A stretch of DNA of 64,000 bases, taken from VRUE01 sp033856275. GTDB lineage: Bacteria > Actinomycetota > Thermoleophilia > Solirubrobacterales > 70-9. The notes below the pieces were generated by a model, which was given only the letters and a program-made list of their open reading frames with translations, was not told where the DNA came from and did no database searches. Of this stretch, positions 24,867 through 33,238 are shown piece by piece (within the stretch, counting starts at the first letter, position 1; every line of letters starts with the position of its first letter). A program made the position numbers and the translations under genes. The stretch is taken from positions 20,211 through 84,210 of the forward strand of contig JAWVFJ010000024.1 in assembly GCA_033856275.1 (NCBI GenBank), in the 5' to 3' direction.

Positions 24867-26134
24867 GAACCACCGATCCTCGCAGGCGCACCATATGAAT
24901 GCAAAATAGTGGGTAGCGTGAATCCGCCGTCCCGCTCCTGCCTGTTCTCGATCAGCGCGATCATCGTTCGTCCCACAGCTACGGCGGTTCCATTAAGGGT
25001 ATGCACCACCTGTGGGGATTCGCCGTCCTCCCGGCGATACCTACAGGCTAGGCGCCGCGCCTGATAGTCGGTGGTGTTGGAGCAGGACGTGAGCTCGCGG
25101 TAACGGCCCTGGCTCGGGATCCAGGCCTCGCAGTCGTACTTCTTCGCTGCTGGCGCGCCAAGGTCCCCGGCGGCGACATTGACGACCCGGTAGGGAATCT
25201 CAAGCTCGGAGAGGATGCGCTCCTCTATCGAGAGCAGGCGCTCGTGCTCGGCTGCCGACTCGGAAGGCTCGACGAACGAGAACATCTCGACCTTGTCGAA
25301 CTGGTGGACGCGAAAGATGCCGCGGGTGTCGCGCCCGGCGGCACCGGCCTCGCGGCGGAAGCAAGTGGAGAAGCCCGCGTAGCGCAGCGGCAGTTGGTCG
25401 GCGGCGAGGATCTCGTCGGCGTGCAGGGCGGCAAGCGGAACCTCAGAGGTGCCGACGAGGAAAAGTTCGTCCTTGGGTACCTCGTAGATCTGGTCGCGGT
25501 CGCCGGGCAGGAATCCGGTGCCGACCAGGGCCTCTTCGCGAACCAGGACGGGCGGGATGACGGGCTCGTGACCCTCGCCGCGCACCAGGTCGAGGGCAAA
25601 GTGGAGGAGCGCCATCTCGAGCATGACGAGGTCGCCCTTGAGGTAGGCGAAGCGGGAGCCGGAGACGCGCGCGCCAGCCTCCATGTCGATCAGGCCGAGC
25701 TCGCTGCCGATGTCAAGGTGGTCGCGCACCTCGAAGTCGAAGCTTGGGCGCTCCCCCTCCTCGCGTAGGAGGACGGCGTCCTCCTCGGTCATCCCTTCGG
25801 GGGCGTCGGGGTCGGGCAGGTTGGGCAGGGCGGTCGCGACCCGCTGCAGATCGGCGTCGACTTGCTCGAGCTCGGCTTTGCCGGACTCGATCGTCTGCTT
25901 TAGCTCGGCGACGGCGGCCATCTGCTCCGCGGCGCCCTCGCCTCGTTGCTTCGCTTCGCCGATCTGTTTGGAGATCGTCTTGCGCTCGGCCTGGGCCCCC
26001 TCGATGCGCGGCAGCAGCTCGCGGCGACGGGCATCGAGCGCGAGCAATTCGTCGACCTGCTCGGCGGCACCCCGGCGCGCGAGCGCCTCCTTGACCCGCT
26101 CAGGGTCGGAGCGGATCAGCTTCAGGTCGAGCAT
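24863..26134 (-). CDS. serS: Serine-tRNA ligase
   Basis: This is a 423-residue class II aminoacyl-tRNA synthetase that charges tRNA-Ser. The N-terminal long antiparallel coiled coil that grips the tRNA variable arm is visible as the Glu/Arg/Ala-rich residues 25-105. Motif 2 (FRREAGAAGRDTRGIFRVHQF) and motif 3 (NGTAVAVGRTMIALIENRQ) are intact. Length is standard. The start is ATG 26134 (MLDLKLIR). The gene lies between the response regulator and a cytochrome c gene on the same strand, an unusual but compact arrangement. Confidence 0.97.
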   Translation of the reverse strand: MLDLKLIRSDPERVKEALARRGAAEQVDELLALDARRRELLPRIEGAQAERKTISKQIGEAKQRGEGAAEQMAAVAELKQTIESGKAELEQVDADLQRVATALPNLPDPDAPEGMTEEDAVLLREEGERPSFDFEVRDHLDIGSELGLIDMEAGARVSGSRFAYLKGDLVMLEMALLHFALDLVRGEGHEPVIPPVLVREEALVGTGFLPGDRDQIYEVPKDELFLVGTSEVPLAALHADEILAADQLPLRYAGFSTCFRREAGAAGRDTRGIFRVHQFDKVEMFSFVEPSESAAEHERLLSIEERILSELEIPYRVVNVAAGDLGAPAAKKYDCEAWIPSQGRYRELTSCSNTTDYQARRLACRYRREDGESPQVVHTLNGTAVAVGRTMIALIENRQERDGGFTLPTILHSYGAPARIGGS

Positions 26135-26146
26135 GGCCCGGAAAGA

Positions 26147-26545
26147 TTAAGGCGAGGCCTGGCCGGGGCGGGGCGATTCTTCGGCTTCGTCGCCTGCGTA
26201 CTTGGCGACAAAGCGGGCGACCGCTTCGGCTTCGGCACCGGCGACGATGTTCTGGGGCATGATCGCGCCCGAGAAACCGCCGTTCTGGATCGCGAAGAGA
26301 GCGTCTTCATAGCTCTCGGTTCGCTGGTCGAGGTTCGGACCCTGCGTCCGCTCGCCGCGGTTGCCGCTGCCCTGGGTACCGGCGGCGCTGAGCGTGTGGC
26401 AACCCGAGCAGTGCGTAGCGAAGAGAACGGCCCCTTCGTGGTTGGGGTCGTCCTTGGAGACGGAGACACCTTCTTCGCCGAAGCCGCAGGCGGCGAGCCC
26501 GAAGGCAGCAAGGAGAGCCGTGACTGTGATCAGTGCCGGACGCAC
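26147..26545 (-). CDS. Class I cytochrome c, lipoprotein
   Basis: This is a 132-residue small c-type cytochrome. The N-terminal signal ends in a lipobox (GLAAC, Cys20), so it should be lipid-anchored outside the membrane. The haem motif CSGCH is at residues 46-50 and the distal ligand is probably Met96 (AIMPQN). The C-terminal tail is polar. Such cytochromes carry electrons between the respiratory chain and an oxidase; the nuo operon is 2 kb away, but no oxidase gene is visible. It ends 12 bases upstream of serS. Confidence 0.92.
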   Translation of the reverse strand: MRPALITVTALLAAFGLAACGFGEEGVSVSKDDPNHEGAVLFATHCSGCHTLSAAGTQGSGNRGERTQGPNLDQRTESYEDALFAIQNGGFSGAIMPQNIVAGAEAEAVARFVAKYAGDEAEESPRPGQASP

Positions 26546-26589
26546 GCGGCGCGCATCATATTGTCTTGACCCGATTCCGCCTCTCGACC

Positions 26590-27066
26590 ATGCCGACGCC
26601 AGATCCAGCCCGTTTTCGCGCCGCGATGGCGCTGCTGCCCACGGGCGTCACCGTGGTCAGCGCCAGCGGCCCGGATGGCCCAGCCGGAGCAACCGCCAAC
26701 GCGGTCTGCTCGCTCTCGATCGAGCCGATGCTGATGCTCGCCTGCCTCGACCGTGGCTCGCGCACACTGCTCGCCGTCCAGGCGGGCAACCACTTCGGCA
26801 TAAGTGTCCTGCGCGCAGGCCAGGAGGAGATCGCGCGCTCTTTCGCAACCAAGGCCCCCGTCGCCGACAAGTGGGACGGCATCGCCTGGAGCGAGCGTGC
26901 CGGGATTCCCGCAATCGATGACTCGCTCGCCTGGATCGCCTGCGAGTTGCGTGACGTGGTCGCCGCCGGCGACCACGTGATCGTCACCGGCGAGGTCCGC
27001 GGCCTCGAGAGCGGCGAGGGCGACCCACTGGTCTTCCACGGCGGCGAGTACCGGCCGCTGGCTTAA
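26590..27066 (+). CDS. Flavin reductase-like FMN-binding protein
   Basis: This is a 158-residue protein of the HpaC/FRP-like flavin reductase domain family. The N-terminal FRAAMALLPTGVTVVSA, central ANAVCSLSIEPMLMLACL and GNHFGISVL stretches and the C-terminal LVFHGGEYRPL are characteristic. It would supply reduced FMN/FAD to a monooxygenase or act as a split-barrel oxidoreductase. The start is ATG 26590; an upstream GTG-like extension reads into the cytochrome c promoter. No partner oxygenase is adjacent. Confidence 0.9.
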   Translation: MPTPDPARFRAAMALLPTGVTVVSASGPDGPAGATANAVCSLSIEPMLMLACLDRGSRTLLAVQAGNHFGISVLRAGQEEIARSFATKAPVADKWDGIAWSERAGIPAIDDSLAWIACELRDVVAAGDHVIVTGEVRGLESGEGDPLVFHGGEYRPLA

Positions 27067-27074
27067 CTGGCTCA

Positions 27075-27097
27075 TTAGTCGCTATGCATGCGACTAA
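27075..27097. terminator. Bidirectional hairpin
   Basis: TTAGTCGC (27075-27082) and GCGACTAA (27090-27097) form exact 8-bp arms around TATGCAT, between the flavin reductase stop and the KTSC gene stop on the other strand. The right arm overlaps the KTSC stop codon. Confidence 0.6.
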
Positions 27098-27357
27098 CCC
27101 GCCGGACCGATCTTGCGAACCGAGTAGCGGGGCTTGATCACCGTGTTGACGAAGGTCCCTTTCGAATCGGCGTTGGCGAAGTCATCGAAGACGTGCGCCG
27201 GGACGTCGCGATAGGCGTAGAGCCCGCCGCCGAGGAACTTGACGTAGGCCTCTTTGGCCGCCGCGTCGTAGCCGATTTTCGCCACGCAGCTGGACTCGAC
27301 CGGTTGCATCTCGGGGATAGCCACCACGCCTCCTTGCCGTGCATATACCCGGGTCAT
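27094..27357 (-). CDS. KTSC domain protein
   Basis: This is an 87-residue protein consisting almost entirely of a KTSC domain (SSCVAKIGYDAAAKEAYVKF, the YAYRDVPAHVFDDFANA segment, and GTFVNTVIKPRYSVRKI). The domain is named from its similarity to the C-terminus of some lysyl-tRNA synthetases and is thought to bind nucleic acid. Its cellular role is not established. It is divergent from a DUF4383 membrane gene with only 19 bases between starts, so the promoters must overlap the coding ends. Confidence 0.86.
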   Translation of the reverse strand: MTRVYARQGGVVAIPEMQPVESSCVAKIGYDAAAKEAYVKFLGGGLYAYRDVPAHVFDDFANADSKGTFVNTVIKPRYSVRKIGPAG

Positions 27358-27376
27358 CAGAGTACGCTCTGCGTCG

Positions 27377-27826
27377 ATGGAGGCGGCAACGGTCTCGCGC
27401 TCGCAGTGGACCTTCGCCCAGTGGGGAATCGTCGTCCTTGCCGTGGTGCAGCTGACCTGGGCCGTGGCGGGACTGATCGCCGAACCGAGCTTTCACTTCG
27501 GTGACGGGGCGCCGACGGAGCGGGTGCTCGGGGTCGACTTCAACGGCGTCCACGCCCTCTCCGGCTTCCTGCTCTTTGGACCGGCCTTCTTTTTCGCCCT
27601 GAAGCCCCGCTGGGCCGTCCTCTACGCGATCTACGTCGCCGTCGCCCTGCTCGTCACCGGCTTCTGGGCGATCTGGTCGACCAGCCCCGCCGGCGTCTTC
27701 ACCTTCCCCAACAACGACGCCGACGCCATCCTCCACCTGACCACCGGCGTCCTCTTCGCCCTCGTCGCAGCAATCCAGCTCGGACTGGACCGTGGCACCA
27801 CGCTCGCCGCGCCGAGACCGTCCTAA
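27377..27826 (+). CDS. DUF4383 membrane protein
   Basis: This is a 149-residue protein with four hydrophobic helices (roughly residues 15-35, 58-78, 82-102 and 115-138). The NNDADAILHLTTG segment before the last helix is the DUF4383 hallmark. The domain is widespread in actinobacteria, and its function is unknown. It ends in a palindrome shared with the stop of the next, convergent gene. Confidence 0.82.
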   Translation: MEAATVSRSQWTFAQWGIVVLAVVQLTWAVAGLIAEPSFHFGDGAPTERVLGVDFNGVHALSGFLLFGPAFFFALKPRWAVLYAIYVAVALLVTGFWAIWSTSPAGVFTFPNNDADAILHLTTGVLFALVAAIQLGLDRGTTLAAPRPS

Positions 27827-27857
27827 CCCGTCATATACGCGGGTTGAGACGGTCTCG
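27813..27857. terminator. 18-bp inverted repeat over two convergent stops
   Basis: CGAGACCGTCCTAACCCG (27813-27830) pairs with 27840-27857 at 16 of 18 positions around TCATATACG. The left arm holds the DUF4383 stop codon; the right arm ends three bases before the stop of the minus-strand membrane gene. It should terminate both transcripts. Confidence 0.65.
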
Positions 27858-27860
27858 CCA

Positions 27861-28295
27861 TTAGAACGCGCCACTGGTGCCCGCTGCGCGGAGGGCCAGG
27901 AAGAGGATTACGCCGCAGCTGACGGCCATGATGCCCATCTCGCGGCGGACGATCGCCAGGGCGAGGGATTGTTGGGAGTCGGCGGAAAGGGCTTCGAAGT
28001 CGATGTCGCCTAGCTCGCGCTCCGCGGCGCCGGCGCGGGCGCCCTCGGCGATCAGCGAGACGACCAGGGGCAGGATGCCATAGAGGTAGTGCAGTTCGTC
28101 ATCGGGTTTGTGGCCGGCGAAGACGAGCAGGCCACCGAGCATCACCTGGATGAAGACGGCGGCCTGGGCAGCGCGCAGCAGCAACCAGAAGGGAACCGAG
28201 GAGCGATCGCGCAGCCAGGCGATGCCGCCGACGGCGAAGGCGGCGAGGTTGAGGGCGATGACTGCACAGCCGACTATTAGGTGTACCGCTGCCAC
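27861..28295 (-). CDS. Small four-helix membrane protein
   Basis: This is a 144-residue protein of unknown family with four predicted membrane helices (about residues 4-26, 35-60, 70-88 and 122-140) and a polar loop rich in Glu/Asp before the last. GTG 28295 is preferred because GGGAGGAA lies upstream and the hydrophobic region starts right after it; the longer reading to 28427 would cross the nuo promoter. It is divergent from nuoA. A function connected with respiration is possible from position alone. Confidence 0.78.
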   Translation of the reverse strand: MAAVHLIVGCAVIALNLAAFAVGGIAWLRDRSSVPFWLLLRAAQAAVFIQVMLGGLLVFAGHKPDDELHYLYGILPLVVSLIAEGARAGAAERELGDIDFEALSADSQQSLALAIVRREMGIMAVSCGVILFLALRAAGTSGAF

Positions 28296-28353
28296 GGGTT
28301 CTATTTCCTCCCAAGAGGGTCGGGATTCGGCTTGCTGATGCGAAAAAGCACTA

Positions 28354-28385
28354 TGTAGCAATGTGTTACAAGGTGGGTATATAAC
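28354..28385 (+). promoter_or_regulatory. Likely nuo promoter with dyad
   Basis: In the 157-bp spacer before nuoA, TGTAGCA-ATG-TGTTACA (28354-28370) is a near-perfect dyad (6 of 7 pairs). TATAAC at 28380-28385 resembles a -10 box. No consensus -35 is clear. The dyad would overlap the -35 region, so a bound factor could control the whole operon. The leader 28386-28452 is GC-rich and can fold (GGCGAG/CTCGCC). Confidence 0.4.
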
Positions 28386-28452
28386 TCGCCGTGCAGGCGG
28401 TGAGGCGAGGTGGACAGCGCCCCGCAAGCCGCTCGCCCGACACGACTCACCA

Positions 28453-28830
28453 GTGCTGAAGAGCTACCTGCCGATTCTCGTCTTCGCTTTCCTCGGCGTC
28501 ACCGTTGGGGGGGCCTTCGCGATGCTCAACCACCTGGTCGGCCCGAAGCGGCCGAAGCGGCCGACGGCGGCGAGCCTACGCCAGTCCGAGCCGTATGAGT
28601 CGGGCATCCCGGTCGAACCCTCACACGGCCTGCGCTTCGGGGTCAGCTTCTACCTGATCGCGATGCTCTTCATCCTCTTCGACATCGAGGTGGTCTTCCT
28701 CTATCCGATCGGGGTCATCCTCAAGGGCGCCGACAGCCTCTTCGTGCTGGGCGAGCTGGTCACCTTCATCGCCCTGCTGCTCGTTGCCTTCGTCTACGTC
28801 TGGCGCAAGGGGGCACTGGATTGGAAGTAG
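28453..28830 (+). CDS. nuoA: NADH-quinone oxidoreductase subunit A
   Basis: This is a 125-residue membrane subunit with three helices. The conserved PYESGIPVEPSH-like loop and FLIAMLFILFDIEVVFLYP (with the membrane acidic residues) are both clear. It belongs to the membrane arm of complex I near the quinone site. The GTG 28453 start matches the family N-terminus (LKSYLPILVF); upstream sequence is promoter and leader. It is the first gene of a nuoA-N cluster in the canonical order. Confidence 0.94.
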   Translation: MLKSYLPILVFAFLGVTVGGAFAMLNHLVGPKRPKRPTAASLRQSEPYESGIPVEPSHGLRFGVSFYLIAMLFILFDIEVVFLYPIGVILKGADSLFVLGELVTFIALLLVAFVYVWRKGALDWK

Positions 28831-29489
28831 AGCGACAGACGATGCGTGAGCGCCAGCTGCGTGCCCGCGATCTGCTGCGCGGCGACCTCGAGGGCGACGA
28901 GCTGGAGCGCTACGTCGAGCAGAAAGTGGTGATGACCAACTTCGAGAAGATGCTCGGCTGGGCGCGCTCGAACTCGATCTTCCCGCTCACCTTCGGCCTC
29001 GCCTGCTGCGCGATCGAGGCGCCGATCTCGATCGTCACCGCCCGCTACGACCTCGCCCGTTTCGGTGCCGAGGCGCTGCGGGCCTCGCCGCGCCAGGCGG
29101 ACATGATCATCCTCTCGGGCCGCGTCTCGATCAAGATGGCGCCGGTCGTCCGCCGCCTCTACGACCAGATGCTGGAGCCGAAGTGGGCGGTCTCGATGGG
29201 CGCCTGCTCCTCCAGCGGCGGCATGTTCTCCAACTACGCGGTGGTCCAGGGCGCGGACAAGTTCATGCCGATCGACCTGCACATCCCCGGCTGCCCGCCG
29301 CGGCCGGAGGCGGTCCTCTACGGCTTCACCAAGTTGCAGCGCAAGATCCAGGGCAATCCGGATCAGGGTTGGCGGGCGCGCTACCACGCCGAGGGCACCG
29401 AGGAGTGGGCAAGGGGCGGACCGCGCAGCGAACCCAGTGCGGAGGCCGCCGAGGCCTACCTCGCCGCCAGGGAGCTGATCGGTGCCTGA
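28821..29489 (+). CDS. nuoB: NADH-quinone oxidoreductase subunit B
   Basis: This is the subunit carrying cluster N2, the last Fe-S centre before quinone. The ligand cysteines are seen as the vicinal pair in GLACCAIE, then GACSSSGG and PGCPPRPE. The 222-residue reading from TTG 28821 overlaps nuoA by 10 bases and has AAGGGGG about seven bases upstream; ATG 28842 is an alternative start that loses only a polar segment. The C-terminal ~45 residues beyond the core are acidic and variable. Confidence 0.95.
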   Translation: MEVERQTMRERQLRARDLLRGDLEGDELERYVEQKVVMTNFEKMLGWARSNSIFPLTFGLACCAIEAPISIVTARYDLARFGAEALRASPRQADMIILSGRVSIKMAPVVRRLYDQMLEPKWAVSMGACSSSGGMFSNYAVVQGADKFMPIDLHIPGCPPRPEAVLYGFTKLQRKIQGNPDQGWRARYHAEGTEEWARGGPRSEPSAEAAEAYLAARELIGA

Positions 29490-30000
29490 CGCGCCCGGCC
29501 TCGAGCTGATCCGCGGCGAGATCGAGCAGGACCATCCGGGCGCGATCCTCGACACCGGCTTCGAGCACGGTCGAGCCAGCCTGGCAATCGCCCCGGAGCA
29601 CCTGCTCGCCGTGCTCGGCTGGCTGCGCGAGGCCCCCGGCCAGGGCTACCGCTTCCTCTCGAGCCTCCATGCGGCCGACTACCTACCGGCCGAGCCGCGC
29701 TTCGCCGTCCATTACGAGTTGCTGAATCGCGACCGGGCGGAGCGCGTTCGCGTCAAGGCGCTGCTGGCCGATCCGGGGAACGACGCACTTCCAGAGATCG
29801 ACTCCTGCGTTGAACTCTTCCCCACTGCCGAGTTCCAGGAGCGCGAGGCCTTCGACTTCTTCGGAATCGTCTTCCGGGGGCACCCCGACCTGCGGCGGAT
29901 CCTGCTTCCCGAGGACTACGTGGGCTGGCCCCAACGCCGGGACTTCCCAGTGGGTGGGGAGCCCGTGACGTTCACCTACAACGAGCGCGACTATGGCTGA
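29482..30000 (+). CDS. nuoC: NADH-quinone oxidoreductase subunit C
   Basis: This is a 172-residue peripheral-arm subunit (30 kDa type). The family signature near the C-terminus is present as EREAFDFFGIVFRGHPDLRRILLPEDY, followed by GWPQRRDFPVGG. It is separate from nuoD, unlike the nuoCD fusion of enteric bacteria. It starts at GTG 29482 inside the nuoB stop region (8-base overlap) with GGGAG ahead, and overlaps nuoD by 8 bases. Confidence 0.94.
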   Translation: MPDAPGLELIRGEIEQDHPGAILDTGFEHGRASLAIAPEHLLAVLGWLREAPGQGYRFLSSLHAADYLPAEPRFAVHYELLNRDRAERVRVKALLADPGNDALPEIDSCVELFPTAEFQEREAFDFFGIVFRGHPDLRRILLPEDYVGWPQRRDFPVGGEPVTFTYNERDYG

Positions 30001-31183
30001 GCTGACCGAGGACCGCACCACCGAGGTGATGACGGTCAACATCGGGCCGCACCACCCGGCTACGCACGGCGTCCTGCGCCTTGTCGTCGACCTCGAAGGC
30101 GAGGTGGTCAAGGACCTCAAGCCGATCATCGGCTACGTCCACACCGGGATCGAAAAGTCCTGCGAGGACAAGAGCTACTGGAAGGTCATCCCCTTCGTCG
30201 AGCGGATGGACTACGTCTCCTACTTCTTCCAGATGGAGGCCTTCTGCGGCGCGGTCGAGCGGTTGATCGAGCTGGAGATCCCCGAGCGCGCCAAGTACTT
30301 GCGGGTGATCTTCCTCGAGCTCAACCGGATCCACTCCCACCTGGTCTGGCTCGGCACGACCGCTCTCGATCTCGGCGCGATCTCGATGCTCTGGTACTGC
30401 TTCCGCGAGCGCGATCGCATCCTCGACCTCTTCGAGATGGCTACGGGGCAGCGGATGCATACCCGCTACTTCCAAGTCGGCGGCGTGATCGAAGACATCC
30501 CGCTCGGCTTCGAGGCAAAGCTGCGCGAGTTCATCGCCGAGATGCCGGTGCGGGTCGGCCAGTACCAGGCGCTGCTCGACCGCAACGAGGTCTTCCTCTC
30601 GCGCACCAAGAACACCGGGATCGTCTCCCGTGAGCGGCTGCTGGAGCTGGGCGTAACCGGGCCGCTGCTGCGCGCCGCCGGTGAGCCCTGGGACCTGCGC
30701 AAGGCCTTCGACTACCTCGCCTATCCCAAGTTCGACTTCAAGATCCCGGTCGGCACGGTCGGCGACAACTACGACCGCTACCGGGTGCGGGTGGCTGAGA
30801 TGGTGGAGTCGGTGCGGATCGTCGAGCAGGCGCTCGACGGCCTTCCGGAGGGGCCCTTCATCGCCGACGACCGCAAGTACGTGCTGCCGCCTCGCTCGGA
30901 GCTGCCGACCTCGATGGAGGCCCTGATCCACCACTTCAAGCTCGTCACCGAGGGTTACCGCGTGGGGCCGGGAGAGATCTACTACGCGATCGAGGGGCCA
31001 CGCGGCGAGCTTGGCTGCTTCGTCCTCGCCGACGGCTCGGCGAAGCCGGCGCGGGTCCACTTCCGCGACCCCTCCTTCGTCAACCTGCAGGCCTTCAGGG
31101 ACATGTCGGTTGACAGCTACATCGCCGACATGATCGCCTCGCTGGGAATGCTCGATCCGATCCTGGGAGGCGTGGACAGGTGA
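29993..31183 (+). CDS. nuoD: NADH-quinone oxidoreductase subunit D
   Basis: This is a 396-residue 49-kDa-type subunit that forms the quinone-binding cavity with nuoB. Conserved stretches are NIGPHHPATHGVLR, GYVHTGIEKSCE, ELNRIHSHL, TGQRMHTRYFQVGG and, near the end, PGEIYYAIEGPRGELG and DPSFVNLQAF. The C-terminus GMLDPILGGVDR is typical. It is coupled to nuoC and nuoE by short overlaps. Confidence 0.96.
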   Translation: MAELTEDRTTEVMTVNIGPHHPATHGVLRLVVDLEGEVVKDLKPIIGYVHTGIEKSCEDKSYWKVIPFVERMDYVSYFFQMEAFCGAVERLIELEIPERAKYLRVIFLELNRIHSHLVWLGTTALDLGAISMLWYCFRERDRILDLFEMATGQRMHTRYFQVGGVIEDIPLGFEAKLREFIAEMPVRVGQYQALLDRNEVFLSRTKNTGIVSRERLLELGVTGPLLRAAGEPWDLRKAFDYLAYPKFDFKIPVGTVGDNYDRYRVRVAEMVESVRIVEQALDGLPEGPFIADDRKYVLPPRSELPTSMEALIHHFKLVTEGYRVGPGEIYYAIEGPRGELGCFVLADGSAKPARVHFRDPSFVNLQAFRDMSVDSYIADMIASLGMLDPILGGVDR

Positions 31184-31809
31184 GCCCGGAGAGCGGCTTC
31201 GAGGCCCACAACGCGCAGAGCCTGCCGGTCGATCCCTCGCTGGTCGAGGGACGCGTCCCGGATCGCCCGCCGGAGCAGGTCCCGGAGTTGCACGAAGTCG
31301 ACTGCCCGCCCGAGCTGCGCGAACGGATCGAAGCGTTGATGTCACGCTACCCGGATCGCAGGTCGGTCTCGATCCCGGCGCTGTGGGCGGTGCAGCGGCT
31401 CTACGGCTGGTGCACGCCGCAGGGAATTCGGCAAGCTGCCGCGGTGATGCGGGTGACGCCCGCCTACCTGGAGTCGGTGGCGAGCTTCTACGACCTCCTG
31501 CACACCGAGCCGGTTGGCACCCACAAGGTCGCGGTCTGCACCAACATCAGCTGCTGGATGCGGGGCGGCGACGAGCTGCTCGATGCGTTTCGGGCGGCCG
31601 TGGGCGACGAGGCGGACTTCTTCGTCACTGGCTTCGAGTGCCTGGGTGCCTGCGACATCTCGCCGATGGCCTCGATCGACGAGCGCTACTTCGGACCGCT
31701 GGAGGCGGCCGAGGCACAGACCGCGATCGAGCAATTGCGTGCCGGCGACGCGGTGCTGCCCGAAAAGGCGCTGGAGAAGCGGCCGCTGCCGGGAGGCCCC
31801 GATGCCTGA
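31180..31809 (+). CDS. nuoE: NADH-quinone oxidoreductase subunit E
   Basis: This is a 209-residue 24-kDa-type subunit with a thioredoxin-like [2Fe-2S] domain (cluster N1a). The four ligands are in CTNISC and CLGAC. The N-terminal helical part includes SIPALWAVQRLYGW and VASFYDLLHTEPVG. It starts at GTG 31180 overlapping the nuoD stop. The first 40 residues are an acidic extension not part of the fold. Confidence 0.95.
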   Translation: MSPESGFEAHNAQSLPVDPSLVEGRVPDRPPEQVPELHEVDCPPELRERIEALMSRYPDRRSVSIPALWAVQRLYGWCTPQGIRQAAAVMRVTPAYLESVASFYDLLHTEPVGTHKVAVCTNISCWMRGGDELLDAFRAAVGDEADFFVTGFECLGACDISPMASIDERYFGPLEAAEAQTAIEQLRAGDAVLPEKALEKRPLPGGPDA

Positions 31810-33076
31810 GACGCGCCTCTTGCTCAAGAACGCCGAAGACCCAGCCCTACGCACGCTCGATGGCTACAAAGGCTACGGCGGCTACGCGACGCTGGAGAAG
31901 GCCTACCGTGAGATGGAGGCCGAGGACGTGCTCAAAGAGCTCGAAGACTCGGGCCTGCGCGGACGGGGGGGCGCCGGCTTCTCGATGGGCAAGAAGGCCT
32001 CCTTCCTGCCCCGCGGCGAGATGCAGAAGTACCTCTGCTGCAACGCCGATGAGTCCGAGCCTGGTGCCTTCAAGGACCGCGAGTTGATGCAGCGCAACCC
32101 GCACCAGCTGATCGAGGGAATCGCGATCGCCGCCCTTGCCGCTGGCGCCGGCCACGCCTTCATCTTCATCCGCGGCGAGTACGACTTGCAGGCGGACATC
32201 CTCGACATGGCGGTTGCCGAAGCGTATGAGGCGGGCTACCTGGGCGAGGACATCCTCGGCACGCGTCGTGACTTGCAACTGATCGTCCACCGCGGCGCCG
32301 GCGCCTACATCTGCGGCGAGGAGACGGCGCTGCTCGACGCGCTCGAGGGCAAGCGCGGCAACCCGCGCTTGAAGCCGCCCTTCCCGGCCGTGCAGGGCCT
32401 CTACGGTGGGCCGACGCTGATCAACAACGTTGAGACGCTCTCCAACGTTCCCCACATCGTCAGCAACGGCGCCGAGTGGTTCCGCGGCTTCGGCACCGAA
32501 CAGTCGCCCGGCACCAAGGTCGTCTCGGTCTCTGGCTGCGTACGGCGACCCGGCAACTACGAGGTCGAGCTCGGCATCCCCACCCGCGAGCTGATCATGG
32601 ACCTCGCCGGCGGCCCGGCTGAGGGACATGAATTGAAGGCCTTCTACCCCGGCGGCTCCTCCTCGCCGGTGCTCAAGGCCGAGGAAGGACTCGACCTCCC
32701 CTACAGCTTCGAGGCGATGGCCGAGGCGGGCTCGATGCTTGGCTCGGGCTCGATCATCGTCGCCGACGATCGCGTCTCGATCCCGCACATGGCGCTGCGC
32801 ACAGCGCGCTTCTACCACCACGAGTCCTGCGGCAAGTGCACCCCCTGCCGCGAGGGCACCAACTGGACGGTGAAGATGCTGGAACGAGTGGTGCGCGGCG
32901 AGGCGACGCCGATGGACCTCGACATCATCTCCTCGGTCCAGGAGAACATCATCGGCCATTGCCTCTGCGTGCTTGGCGACTCGATGGCGATGCCAGTCGG
33001 CGCGATGGTGCGCAAGTTCCGCGAGGAGTTCGAGGTGGTAATCGCCGAAAACCAGACTGAGTTGGTGACCGCGTGA
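31802..33076 (+). CDS. nuoF: NADH-quinone oxidoreductase subunit F
   Basis: This is a 424-residue 51-kDa-type subunit that binds FMN and NADH and starts electron flow. The FMN/NADH region is seen as GLRGRGGAGFSMGKK and NADESEPGAFKDRE; GAGAYICGEETALLDALEG is the second conserved block. The [4Fe-4S] N3 ligands are in SCGKCTPCREG and, later, HCLCVLG. It overlaps nuoE by 8 bases. It is followed by an unusually long 162-bp gap before nuoG. Confidence 0.96.
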   Translation: MPETRLLLKNAEDPALRTLDGYKGYGGYATLEKAYREMEAEDVLKELEDSGLRGRGGAGFSMGKKASFLPRGEMQKYLCCNADESEPGAFKDRELMQRNPHQLIEGIAIAALAAGAGHAFIFIRGEYDLQADILDMAVAEAYEAGYLGEDILGTRRDLQLIVHRGAGAYICGEETALLDALEGKRGNPRLKPPFPAVQGLYGGPTLINNVETLSNVPHIVSNGAEWFRGFGTEQSPGTKVVSVSGCVRRPGNYEVELGIPTRELIMDLAGGPAEGHELKAFYPGGSSSPVLKAEEGLDLPYSFEAMAEAGSMLGSGSIIVADDRVSIPHMALRTARFYHHESCGKCTPCREGTNWTVKMLERVVRGEATPMDLDIISSVQENIIGHCLCVLGDSMAMPVGAMVRKFREEFEVVIAENQTELVTA

Positions 33077-33112
33077 CCTCGCAGAGCCCCTTCGGAAGCT
33101 CCGCGTGTGCGG

Positions 33113-33217
33113 CTGGCGAGCGCCGGACCAAGCGGGGCAAGGACGCAGGGAGGCGCGAATGGCAGCGCCATTTGGCCGACCGAGGACGCCGCACCGCGCC
33201 GTGTCCGCCGCCGCCAG
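33113..33217. repeat. Inverted repeat in nuoF-nuoG spacer
   Basis: CTGGCGAGCGCCGGAC (33113-33128) pairs with GTCCGCCGCCGCCAG (33203-33217) with one gap and one mismatch, around a 74-nt interior containing AATGGC-AGC-GCCATT. It occupies most of the only sizeable untranslated gap in the first half of the operon. The geometry matches the other large inverted repeats here; the arms are less perfect. Confidence 0.5.
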
Positions 33218-33238
33218 GCGTGCGCGAGGAGGTTTCGA

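Noticed and set aside
28363..28452. Extended N-terminus for nuoA
   Set aside because: It would translate the promoter and leader; family homology begins at GTG 28453.
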